From the NCBI RefSeq assembly GCF_004299785.2, contig NZ_CP036246.2, positions 682,001-746,000 of the forward strand: a DNA stretch of 64,000 nucleotides, in the 5' to 3' direction. The notes below the pieces were generated by a model that was not told where the DNA came from, searched no databases, and saw only the letters and a list, made by a program, of their open reading frames with translations. Within the stretch, counting starts at the first letter, position 1, and each line of letters starts with the position of its first letter. Positions 30,012 to 37,086 of this stretch are shown in pieces. The position numbers and the translations under genes are program-made. This DNA is from Arcobacter porcinus (lineage in GTDB: Bacteria > Campylobacterota > Campylobacteria > Campylobacterales > Arcobacteraceae).

Positions 30012-30266
30012 CTAAGCTTGTTTTGAATCTAATTTATCTGTTTTTTTATTGTTTTTTGTTTGGTAAAGCATATGGTGCCAAAGAGCAAAGCCACAGAAAG
30101 CGACACCAGCAATTACATGAGTATTTTTAGCAAGTTTATTTTTCATAAACATTGAAGTAACAACAGTAGCACCTAAAGTTGCAGTCATTCCAATTTTTGC
30201 AACTTCTCTTTGAACTTCTAAATCAAATGTTTTGTTTTCTTTCATCTCTTTTTTTTCTTCTTTCAT
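30012..30266 (-). CDS. Small two-span membrane protein of the ferrosome-like cluster
   Basis: 84 residues. A charged N-terminus is followed by two hydrophobic segments (about 26-40 and 48-66), a histidine pair (WHHMLYQ) and a lysine-rich tail. I do not recognise a named family. It overlaps the 40-residue gene upstream by 44 bases in another frame and lies behind the Fur-like boxes at 30359-30406, so it is probably iron-regulated with the neighbouring P1B ATPase region. Confidence 0.6.
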   Translation of the reverse strand: MKEEKKEMKENKTFDLEVQREVAKIGMTATLGATVVTSMFMKNKLAKNTHVIAGVAFCGFALWHHMLYQTKNNKKTDKLDSKQA

Positions 30267-30345
30267 AAGTTTTTAAACTCTTATTTACTGTTTTAACTGT
30301 CAAAACACCTGTAATAAATGTAGCAAGAGGTAATAAAAATGGCAT
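30223..30345 (-). CDS. 40-residue membrane microprotein behind Fur-like boxes
   Basis: The frame starts MPFLLPLATFITGVLTVKTV, giving one hydrophobic helix, then a strongly basic tail (KTYERRKKRDERKQNI). A clear AAGGAT ribosome site precedes the ATG at the right spacing. A -10 TAGAAT (30379-30374) sits between two Fur-like boxes. Function unknown; the promoter structure and ribosome site support it as a gene. Confidence 0.55.
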   Translation of the reverse strand: MPFLLPLATFITGVLTVKTVNKSLKTYERRKKRDERKQNI

Positions 30346-30358
30346 ATAGAATCCTTTT

Positions 30359-30406
30359 GATAATAGTTATCGAATTCTATTACTTAATTCCTTAAATAAA
30401 ACTGAT
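30359..30406 (-). promoter_or_regulatory. Pair of Fur-like boxes around a promoter
   Basis: Box 1 (30359-30371) reads GATAA-TAG-TTATC, a perfect palindrome whose extended 7-1-7 form closely matches the classical Fur box. Box 2 (30394-30406) reads GATAA-CTA-TTATT. The two are also inverted relative to each other: an 11-base repeat TAATAGTTATC / GATAACTATTA. A minus-strand -10 TAGAAT (30374-30379) lies between them, so one box covers the -35 region and the other the start site. Iron-dependent repression by Fur is the simplest reading. Confidence 0.65.
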
Positions 30407-30421
30407 AACTATTATTGAAAT

Positions 30422-32539
30422 CTATTTTCTTGCTAAATTTACACCTTTTATTGAGTTAAAAAGTAAAGCAATAGTTGTTCCATTGTGTAAAATTGCTGTT
30501 GTTATTGGAGAAAATAGTCCAAAAGTTGCACCTGCAAGTATTCCACTATTTATTCCAACTGTTGCATTAAAATTAGTATTTATCAAACTCATAGTTTTAT
30601 TTGCATACTCTTTTGCTTCAACAACAGCTATAATATCATCTTTTAATAAACTAATATCAGCAGTTGCTTTTGCTATATCAGCACCTTTGCTCATTGATAT
30701 TCCAACATGAGAAGATATTAAAGCAGGAGCATCATTTATTCCATCTCCAATAAAAGCAACTTTTCTACCTTCATCCATAAGCTCTTTTACAATATCGGCT
30801 TTTTCTTGAGGAAGTAATTCTGCTCTTACTTCGTCTATTCCTAACTCTTCTGCTACTTTTAAAGCTTTTTCTTTAATATCTCCTGTAAGCATTACAATGT
30901 TTTTTACTCCAAGAGATTTTAACTTTTTAATAGCATCTTTTGTGTTTGATCTTATCTCATCACTTAAACCAATAGTTCCAAGAAGTTTTCCATCATAAGC
31001 TACATAAAGCAAAGTATCACATTTTTTTAAAGACTCTTCAATCTCTTTTTTATAAGGCTTGAAATCTATTTTCTCATCATCTTCTAAAAAGTGCCTACTT
31101 CCAATAATAACAGCTTTGCCTTTTATCTCTGTTTTTACTCCATGAGCTACAATAAACTCTACTTCTTCATGGTGCATATGCACAAATCCACGCTCTTTTG
31201 CAGCTTTTACAACAGCTTCTGCAACAGGATGAAAATAGTGCTCTTCTGTTGAAGCAGTTAGATTTAATAGTTTTTCTTCCGTCCAATTCTTATCATATGA
31301 ATCAACACTAATAACTTCTAATTCACCACTTGTAAGTGTTCCTGTTTTATCAAAAACAAAAGTATCTGCACTTGCTAATGCTTCAATAGATTTTGCACCT
31401 TTTATCATAATTCCACTATGTCCAGCTTTTGAAATAGTAGATTTAAAAGCAACAGGAGTTGCCAGTTTTAGTGCACATGAATAATCAGCTTGTAAAACAG
31501 AAGCAACTCTTTCAAAATCTTTTGTAAATATATAAGCAGCACTTGCTAAACCTAAAGTTACAGGAACAAGCTTATCTGCTAGTTTATTTGCTTTTAACTG
31601 AGCAGATGATTTTTCATTTAAAGAGTTTTCTATATAGTGTTTTATTCTTTGTGTTGCTGTGTTTGCACCAACATGTTCAGCCCAAATTCTAAATCTTCCT
31701 TCTTCAACTATTGTTCCAGAAAGAACTTTATCTCCTCTATATTTTGCAATTGGTGTTGCTTCTCCTGTCATTGAAACTTGATTTATTGTTCCAGCTCCAT
31801 CAATTATATGTCCATCAATAGCAATAGTATTTCCAGCTCCAACAATTACAATATCACCAATTTTTATATCTTCAGTTTTTACAAGAACTTCACTTGTTTT
31901 TCCATCAACTCTTTTTTCAATCCAAGCTTCTTCGATATTTGGTTTTGCAAGTTCTTTTAATAAGTCATCACTTTTGTGAACAGTTGTTTCCTCAATATAT
32001 TCACCAAGTTCAAGCATTGCATTTGTAGAGTTCGCAGCAAGATAATCTTTTCTAAATATAGAAATTGCAACTGCACCAGCTTCTAAAACATGAGAAGTCA
32101 AACCCTCTTTAAATAGCTCTTTTGTTCCATCAATTAATAAAGGAGTACAAGCAAGTGTAGTTAAACCAGCTTTTAGATTATTATTTGTAATAACTCTTTC
32201 TAATGCAAGAGTTGAACTTGCAATTAAAGTACCTTTTATAGATGGTTTTTCATCACTAACACAAGAAACACAAACACTATTTGAGTTCATAGGAACAGAT
32301 TTTAAAAGATTATCTAAAGAGATTGTTTCAAGTTTTTCTTCAATTTCATTAAAAACATCACTATTTACTTCAAAAACAATAGAGTAAGCTTTTTTATTTA
32401 TTCTTATATTATTTATCTCTTTAATATCATTAAAATAACTTTTTAAGATATCTTCATCAATAAATTTTTCTTTTAAAATTTGAAGCTTATATCTTGCTCT
32501 ATTTTTTATTTGATGAACTTTTATAAACTTTGAATTCAT
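30422..32539 (-). CDS. P1B-type metal ATPase, ferrosome FezB-like
   Basis: 705 residues. The N-terminal domain is HMA-like in fold but lacks the GMxCxxC metal site; it has RARYK near residue 14 and a separate C-x2-C (C90, C93). The actuator TGE (258-260), phosphorylation motif DKTGT (397-401), HP motif (HPVAEAV) and GDGINDAP hinge are all intact. The membrane metal triad, CPC in copper pumps, reads S-C-A (S354-A356, within DYSCALKLATP), as described for the P1B-6 group that includes FezB of ferrosomes. With HMA-like, ferritin-like and small membrane proteins upstream, an iron transporter for an internal storage compartment is inferred. Generic heavy-metal efflux is the alternative. Confidence 0.85.
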   Translation of the reverse strand: MNSKFIKVHQIKNRARYKLQILKEKFIDEDILKSYFNDIKEINNIRINKKAYSIVFEVNSDVFNEIEEKLETISLDNLLKSVPMNSNSVCVSCVSDEKPSIKGTLIASSTLALERVITNNNLKAGLTTLACTPLLIDGTKELFKEGLTSHVLEAGAVAISIFRKDYLAANSTNAMLELGEYIEETTVHKSDDLLKELAKPNIEEAWIEKRVDGKTSEVLVKTEDIKIGDIVIVGAGNTIAIDGHIIDGAGTINQVSMTGEATPIAKYRGDKVLSGTIVEEGRFRIWAEHVGANTATQRIKHYIENSLNEKSSAQLKANKLADKLVPVTLGLASAAYIFTKDFERVASVLQADYSCALKLATPVAFKSTISKAGHSGIMIKGAKSIEALASADTFVFDKTGTLTSGELEVISVDSYDKNWTEEKLLNLTASTEEHYFHPVAEAVVKAAKERGFVHMHHEEVEFIVAHGVKTEIKGKAVIIGSRHFLEDDEKIDFKPYKKEIEESLKKCDTLLYVAYDGKLLGTIGLSDEIRSNTKDAIKKLKSLGVKNIVMLTGDIKEKALKVAEELGIDEVRAELLPQEKADIVKELMDEGRKVAFIGDGINDAPALISSHVGISMSKGADIAKATADISLLKDDIIAVVEAKEYANKTMSLINTNFNATVGINSGILAGATFGLFSPITTAILHNGTTIALLFNSIKGVNLARK

Positions 32540-32553
32540 TTTAAATACTTTTA

Positions 32554-32880
32554 TTAATCTTTTGGATGATGAGAAGCTGCAGCTTTTGCATCTTCAATTC
32601 TCTCTTTTAACTCTTCAACACCAGCACTTACAAAACCTTTTGCTTTTTCAAATGTTTTAAAGATAGTCTCTTGAGCATTTTTGTTTGTTAAAACATAAGT
32701 TGCTATTGCACCAATTAATGCACCTTTTATAAAATCCCCATTTAATAAAGAGTTTGATTGATTTTGAGTATTATTGTTTTGATTCAAATTTTGATTTATA
32801 TATGGGTTTTGATTTAAATTTGAACTATTATTAGAAACATTTCTTGTTGAGTTAATATCATTGTTATATTGATTATTCAT
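32554..32880 (-). CDS. Small Asn-rich, YtxH-like protein of the ferrosome-like cluster
   Basis: 108 residues. The N-terminal 45 residues are extremely asparagine/glutamine-rich and probably disordered. A glycine/alanine helix (GALIGAIATYVLT, about 55-68) follows, then an amphipathic helix (EELKERIEDAKAA) and a histidine pair near the end. It resembles small membrane-associated proteins seen next to compartment-forming P1B ATPases, but no named family is recognised. It overlaps the next upstream gene by eight bases. Confidence 0.6.
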   Translation of the reverse strand: MNNQYNNDINSTRNVSNNSSNLNQNPYINQNLNQNNNTQNQSNSLLNGDFIKGALIGAIATYVLTNKNAQETIFKTFEKAKGFVSAGVEELKERIEDAKAAASHHPKD

Positions 32881-33223
32881 TATCTTCTCCTAGTTGTATA
32901 TTTTGATTTGTTAAATATTTTTCTTCTAACTTCTCTTCTATTATTTCAAGTGCATAAACACCAGCTAAACCAATGCTTAAAGCTGTAAAAGCTCTAAGAT
33001 AGTTTCCTTCTCCAATATAGTTTGTAGTTGCGATTGCACTTCCTGTTACAATTGCTCCTTGAGAAGCTCTTTTTACAGTATCTTTGATTGCATAGTTTTT
33101 ATTTAAAGAACCATTTTGAGTCTTTTTATAGTTAATAGCTCCACTAATAACAGCACTAGCAATTGCACCACTAATTACATGCCCTAAAACATTTCTTGGT
33201 GTTCCTGTATCTATCTTTTTCAT
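32873..33223 (-). CDS. Glycine/alanine-rich membrane protein of the ferrosome-like cluster
   Basis: 116 residues. Three weakly hydrophobic segments rich in small residues: HVISGAIASAVISGAI (about 15-30), SQGAIVTGSAIATT (54-67) and AFTALSIGLAGVYAL (79-93). The C-terminus is acidic. Such low-bulk segments are typical of proteins lining small membrane compartments, but this is only a resemblance. Ribosome site GAGG; it overlaps its neighbours on both sides by 4-8 bases, so it is tightly coupled. Confidence 0.6.
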   Translation of the reverse strand: MKKIDTGTPRNVLGHVISGAIASAVISGAINYKKTQNGSLNKNYAIKDTVKRASQGAIVTGSAIATTNYIGEGNYLRAFTALSIGLAGVYALEIIEEKLEEKYLTNQNIQLGEDNE

Positions 33224-33471
33224 TTTGTTACCTCTTTATTTGAAACTATTTTTTTAGTATATTTTCTTTTTGGTTTTTCTTGAACTTCTTTTAACTCAGA
33301 CTTTATATCTTCTTTTTTTAATTTATTTTCAATTGTTTTTTTTGTAGATACAACTTTTTCTTTTGCAATATCCATAACTTTTTTTGATCTATTTTTTAAT
33401 AAATCTCTATTTTTATAAGCTACAACAGCACTCGCTCCTACAAAAATTCCTGCTAAAAAAGGTAATGCCAT
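33220..33471 (-). CDS. Single-span protein with long basic tail, ferrosome-like cluster
   Basis: 83 residues. One N-terminal hydrophobic helix (LPFLAGIFVGASAVVAY) is followed by about 60 residues dominated by lysine (RSKKVMDIAKEK, KPKRKYTKK). AAGGAG ribosome site with good spacing. No family recognised. The charge pattern suggests a membrane anchor facing an acidic or nucleic-acid partner, which is speculation. Confidence 0.6.
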   Translation of the reverse strand: MALPFLAGIFVGASAVVAYKNRDLLKNRSKKVMDIAKEKVVSTKKTIENKLKKEDIKSELKEVQEKPKRKYTKKIVSNKEVTK

Positions 33472-33474
33472 AAT

Positions 33475-34158
33475 TTACTCCTTATCTTGATTTGGTTTAT
33501 TATAAGAACTTAATAACTGATTTATAATAGCTATTAAAGCTCCTCCAGTAAGAGCTCCACCTATAAAATTCAAATTTAATTTTGAAAGTAGATTTGATAT
33601 TGAACTTTCATCTAAATTTCCTGAAGAAAATTGTGAATAAAGTTCTTGATATTGAGCTAAATCTTGCATTAGCTTTTCTTGATTAAATCCATTGTTAGAT
33701 GAATTATTATAATAGTTTTGTACATGAGTTCTAAAAGCTGGTAAATGATTATTATATGATGCAGCTTGAAGTCTATAAAGAGTATCAATTATATCACTAT
33801 CTTGAGCATAAGAAAGAAGATGATTGTATAGAGCAATATTATTTATCTCTCCAGCAACTCCCAGTTCATAACACTCAATCAAAGTTTCAGGAATAGATAT
33901 TTTATTTTCTAAATCATTAATAGGAACTTCAATATTATATTTTTGCATAATTTGTATAAGTACTGAGTAATGTACAGCTTCAGCCTCTTTTATATTTATA
34001 AAAGGGTTTATATTTCCAAATTTCTCTATTACTTTTGTATAGATTTCATAAGCTTTAAACTCATCATATACAGCAATTTGTAAAATTTGGTTACGAATAG
34101 GAATATTTGAATTTTCATCTATTTTTTTACTAGATAAAATATTGTAATCAATTGCCAT
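33475..34158 (-). CDS. Ferritin-like (DUF2202-type) protein with membrane tail
   Basis: 227 residues. A four-helix ferritin-like domain (about 22-145) has spaced acidic/histidine positions (YDEFKAYEIY, KEAEAVHYSVL, GVAGEINNIALYNHL, HLPAFRTHVQNYY) like DUF2202 proteins. A Ser/Asn-rich linker leads to a C-terminal hydrophobic segment (FIGGALTGGALIAIIN, about 197-212) that could anchor it to a membrane. An iron-handling role beside the P1B ATPase is inferred. The HMA-like gene upstream ends at its start codon. Confidence 0.75.
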   Translation of the reverse strand: MAIDYNILSSKKIDENSNIPIRNQILQIAVYDEFKAYEIYTKVIEKFGNINPFINIKEAEAVHYSVLIQIMQKYNIEVPINDLENKISIPETLIECYELGVAGEINNIALYNHLLSYAQDSDIIDTLYRLQAASYNNHLPAFRTHVQNYYNNSSNNGFNQEKLMQDLAQYQELYSQFSSGNLDESSISNLLSKLNLNFIGGALTGGALIAIINQLLSSYNKPNQDKE

Positions 34159-34469
34159 TAAATCTCCTTTATAAGATTATTTATAATATCACTAATTTCT
34201 GAAATATTTTTTTGTTTTATTAAATCTTCCCATAAAGAAGGTTTAAAGATATCTGGATCGTAAATAATTGTAACAGAAGCGATGATTTTATTTATTTTTA
34301 TATCTTTTATACCAGATATTTTTGAGGGTAAAGATTCAATATCTCCTAAGGAGATATTGTCACTCTCTTTTACTATTTTAGGGTTTACTCTAACTCTTAA
34401 TCTTCCAGGAGTATGAGCAATAATTGAAAAGTAACTTGCTATTTTTATTATTGTTTCATTGTCAATCAA
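34158..34469 (-). CDS. HMA-like protein of the ferrosome-like cluster (FezC-like)
   Basis: 103 residues, TTG start with a GAGGAG site embedded in the nhaA stop region. It has a ferredoxin-like HMA_2 fold pattern: HTPGRLRVRVNPK (about 19-31), then a beta-alpha-beta unit ending ASVTIIYDP. It lacks the copper-chaperone CxxC and has the arginine-rich G-R-x-R-x-R segment instead, a feature I associate with HMA partners of compartment-type P1B ATPases. It is the first gene after nhaA, two bases away. Confidence 0.7.
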   Translation of the reverse strand: MIDNETIIKIASYFSIIAHTPGRLRVRVNPKIVKESDNISLGDIESLPSKISGIKDIKINKIIASVTIIYDPDIFKPSLWEDLIKQKNISEISDIINNLIKEI

Positions 34470-34471
34470 CT

Positions 34472-35719
34472 TTACTCCTCTTTTATCTCATTGTTTTTTC
34501 TGCTTAAAAAAAGTAGTAAACAAACTCCAATAACAGCAGCTGTTATTGAACTTGCGAATACAGCAATTTTTACAGCACTTACTACATGAGGATCACTAAA
34601 TGCTAAATGAGATATAAATATTGACATAGTAAATCCAATTCCACCAAGGAAACCAACAGCTATAATCTCACTCCAAGATACATTTGATGGTTTTTCACTA
34701 ACTTTAAATATAGTTGCAAGATAAGTAAATAGCAAAATTCCAAGAGGTTTACCTAAAACTAAACCAAAAAATACTCCTAAAACAATAGTGCTATTTTCAA
34801 TAACACTTTCAAACTCTAAAGCAACACCTGCATTTGCAAAGGCAAATAAAGGCATTATTAAAAATGCACTAAAGTTGTGTAAAGCGTGTTCTACTCTTAA
34901 AAGAGGACTTTTTGAGTTGTGCTCTTCTATCTCTTCAACAGATGTTTTATTTGATTTTAATGGAATAACAAAAGCAAGTAATATACCAGCAATTGTAGAG
35001 TGAATTCCTGAACTATGAACAAAAATCCATAAGAATACACCAACAAATAAATAAGGCATAACTCTTGTAAGATTAAAGTAGTTAAATAACATTAAAACAA
35101 AATATGTAAGTGCTGAATAAATTAAGAAATCATAGTGAAGTTCACTTGTATAAAATATTGCTACAACTACAATTGCTCCTAAGTCATCTACAACAGCTAA
35201 TGTAACTAAAAATACTTTAATAGATAAGCTAACTCTTTTTCCTAAAAGCATTAAAATCCCAAGTGCAAAAGCAATATCTGTTGCCATTGGTACACCAAAA
35301 CCAGTTGGATGAGTTCTATCTATAAGAAGGTAAAAAATTGCAGGAACTATCATTCCACCAAGAGCCGCAATTATTGGAAAAGATGCTTTTTTTAAGCTTG
35401 ATAACTCTCCTATTAGCATATCTCTTTTTATCTCTAAACCAACAACAAGAAAGAAAATTGCCATTAAAACATCATTTATCCAGTGTTGTAAAGTCATTGA
35501 AAAAATATGAGTACCAAATGAAAAACTAAAATGAGTTTCAAGTATCTCAAAATATTGTGGTGCAAAAGTTGAATTTGCTATATAAACTGCTAAAACAGTT
35601 ACTAAAAAAAGTTTAAATCCACTTAGAGTTGCAGTTGATATAAAGCTTAATATAAACTTATATTGATTTCTTATATTTACTATTGTTCTTAAGTATTTTC
35701 TTGGGAGTAGATTAGCCAT
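34472..35719 (-). CDS. nhaA: Na+/H+ antiporter NhaA
   Basis: 415 residues, about twelve membrane helices. The ion-site region VDDLGAIVVVAIFYT (with the two adjacent aspartates) and the unwound-helix segment GFGVPMATDIAFALGIL are intact. It exchanges sodium for protons across the inner membrane. Its start overlaps the end of the upstream Fur/Zur-family gene by eight bases, and the ferrosome-like genes follow with no gap. An ion exchanger in this setting could balance proton or charge movement, but this may be only shared transcription. Confidence 0.95.
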   Translation of the reverse strand: MANLLPRKYLRTIVNIRNQYKFILSFISTATLSGFKLFLVTVLAVYIANSTFAPQYFEILETHFSFSFGTHIFSMTLQHWINDVLMAIFFLVVGLEIKRDMLIGELSSLKKASFPIIAALGGMIVPAIFYLLIDRTHPTGFGVPMATDIAFALGILMLLGKRVSLSIKVFLVTLAVVDDLGAIVVVAIFYTSELHYDFLIYSALTYFVLMLFNYFNLTRVMPYLFVGVFLWIFVHSSGIHSTIAGILLAFVIPLKSNKTSVEEIEEHNSKSPLLRVEHALHNFSAFLIMPLFAFANAGVALEFESVIENSTIVLGVFFGLVLGKPLGILLFTYLATIFKVSEKPSNVSWSEIIAVGFLGGIGFTMSIFISHLAFSDPHVVSAVKIAVFASSITAAVIGVCLLLFLSRKNNEIKEE

Positions 35720-36122
35720 TTTTGTTACAGTCCTTACATTGTCCTTTTAGGATAATATTGTCAATTTTATAATTTTTTAGAGAAAAATTTGGTTCTTCAA
35801 ATATGCACTCTATATTTAAACAAACATCACAAATAAAATGAATATGCTCTTTGTCTTTGATTTCAAAATATCTTTTTTTATCGTTTGACTCAAAAGAGTT
35901 AATAAGTTTATGCTCTTCAAAAAATGTAATATTTCTATAAAAAGTAGCTTTATCCATAACTATATCATTTTTAATATCTTCATAAGACAGCGGTCTTTTA
36001 GATTTTAATAAAAGGTCTAAGATACTTTTTCTAGCATTTGTAAGTTTTATATTTGAAAAGAATTTTTTATTTTCTAAATTTTTCATAAGGAAAATATTAC
36101 CAAAAACTTTATTAAGTGCCAC
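35712..36122 (-). CDS. Fur-family metalloregulator, probably Zur
   Basis: About 136 residues from a GTG (36122); an internal ATG (36086) would give 124. The winged helix (LTNARKSILDLLLKSKRPLSYEDIK, DKATFYRN) is followed by a dimerisation/metal domain with HIHFICDVCLNIEC and CKDCN, so the two structural-zinc CxxC pairs are present. It is divergent from a znuA-like zinc-uptake gene, which favours Zur over Fur. The 15-bp palindrome between them is its likely operator. It heads a run through nhaA into the ferrosome-like genes. The start codon is uncertain because neither candidate has a good ribosome site. Confidence 0.8.
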   Translation of the reverse strand: MALNKVFGNIFLMKNLENKKFFSNIKLTNARKSILDLLLKSKRPLSYEDIKNDIVMDKATFYRNITFFEEHKLINSFESNDKKRYFEIKDKEHIHFICDVCLNIECIFEEPNFSLKNYKIDNIILKGQCKDCNKNG

Positions 36123-36131
36123 TAAGTTGTA
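36117..36131. promoter_or_regulatory. Imperfect Zur-like box at the regulator start
   Basis: TGCCACT-A-AGTTGTA matches the perfect box at 36167 in 13 of 15 positions, counting the spacer as free. It overlaps the GTG start of the regulator gene, consistent with autoregulation. Confidence 0.4.
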
Positions 36132-36166
36132 TTAAAGTTTAAAAAGTTTAATATTCTAAAATTACT

Positions 36167-36181
36167 TGCAACTTAGTTGCA
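36167..36181. promoter_or_regulatory. Perfect 7-1-7 palindrome, probable Zur operator of znuA-like gene
   Basis: TGCAACT-T-AGTTGCA is a perfect inverted repeat with a one-base centre, the geometry of Fur-family operators. It is much richer in G+C than the surrounding DNA. A candidate -10 (TAAAAT, 36157-36162) lies 4 bases upstream, so the box would cover the transcription start of the zinc-uptake genes. Confidence 0.6.
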
Positions 36182-36204
36182 TATATTAAAAACAAGGATA
36201 AAAA

Positions 36205-37086
36205 ATGAGAAAGATATTACTTATAAGTATAATCTTTGTAGCAAGTCTATTTGCACAAAAAGATATGATTTCTGTGACAATCCTGCCACAAAAATATTTT
36301 GTTGAGAAAATAGTAAAAGATAAGTTTAATATAAATGTAATGGTTGCTCCTGGAAGTTCTCCACATAATTTTGAGCCAAAACCATCAAGTATGAAAGCAC
36401 TTTTTTCTTCGAAAATATATTTTATGATAGATGAACCAAGTGAAAAAGCTTGGATAGATAAATTTAAAACAAATGCAAAAAATACACTTTTTGTAGATAC
36501 TACAAAAGGAGTTGAAAAGATTGCTATGATTGAACATTCTCATCATGAAGATACAGAAGACGAAGATGAACATCACTCACATCACAATCATGGAGACGAT
36601 GGATTAGATCCACATATTTGGCTTGACCCAATATCTGTAAAAGCACAAGCAAAAACTATTTTTGAAACAATGGTAAAAATAGATGAAAAAAATAGTAATT
36701 TTTATAAAGAGAATTATGAAGAGTTTATAAAAGAGTTAGATCTATTAGATAATGAGATAAAAGAGATTTTAAAACCATATAAAGATATGGCTTTTATGGT
36801 GTTTCATCCATCTTGGGGATATTTTTCTAAAAGATATGAAATAGAGCAAATATCTATTGAGATTGAAGGAAAAGAGCCAAAACCAAATGATATGATAAAA
36901 CTAATAGAAGAAGCAAAACTACACAATATAAAAATAGTATTCGTCTCTCCACAATTTTCACAAAAAAATGCAAAAACAATATCAAAAAGTATTGGTGCAA
37001 ATGTTGTATCTATTGATCCGCTAAGTGATGATTGGCACAATAATATGTTACTTGTTGCAAAAGAGATAGCAAAAAGTTATAAATGA
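36205..37086 (+). CDS. Zinc ABC-transporter substrate-binding protein (ZnuA-like)
   Basis: 293 residues. A signal peptide (RKILLISIIFVASLFA) is followed by a cluster A-I metal-binding fold: SSPHNFEPKPS, a histidine/acidic loop (about 114-132) typical of zinc-type proteins, LDPHIWLDP and VFHPSWGYF. It captures Zn2+ in the periplasm. No ABC permease or ATPase lies beside it; instead a DUF1007-NicO permease overlaps by four bases. AAGGAT ribosome site. Likely controlled by the divergent Zur-like protein. Confidence 0.88.
   Translation: MRKILLISIIFVASLFAQKDMISVTILPQKYFVEKIVKDKFNINVMVAPGSSPHNFEPKPSSMKALFSSKIYFMIDEPSEKAWIDKFKTNAKNTLFVDTTKGVEKIAMIEHSHHEDTEDEDEHHSHHNHGDDGLDPHIWLDPISVKAQAKTIFETMVKIDEKNSNFYKENYEEFIKELDLLDNEIKEILKPYKDMAFMVFHPSWGYFSKRYEIEQISIEIEGKEPKPNDMIKLIEEAKLHNIKIVFVSPQFSQKNAKTISKSIGANVVSIDPLSDDWHNNMLLVAKEIAKSYK

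Noticed and set aside
32554-32880. Asn-rich repeats read as a CRISPR-like or tandem repeat
   Set aside because: The repetition is at amino-acid level (N/Q-rich) without regular DNA spacing.
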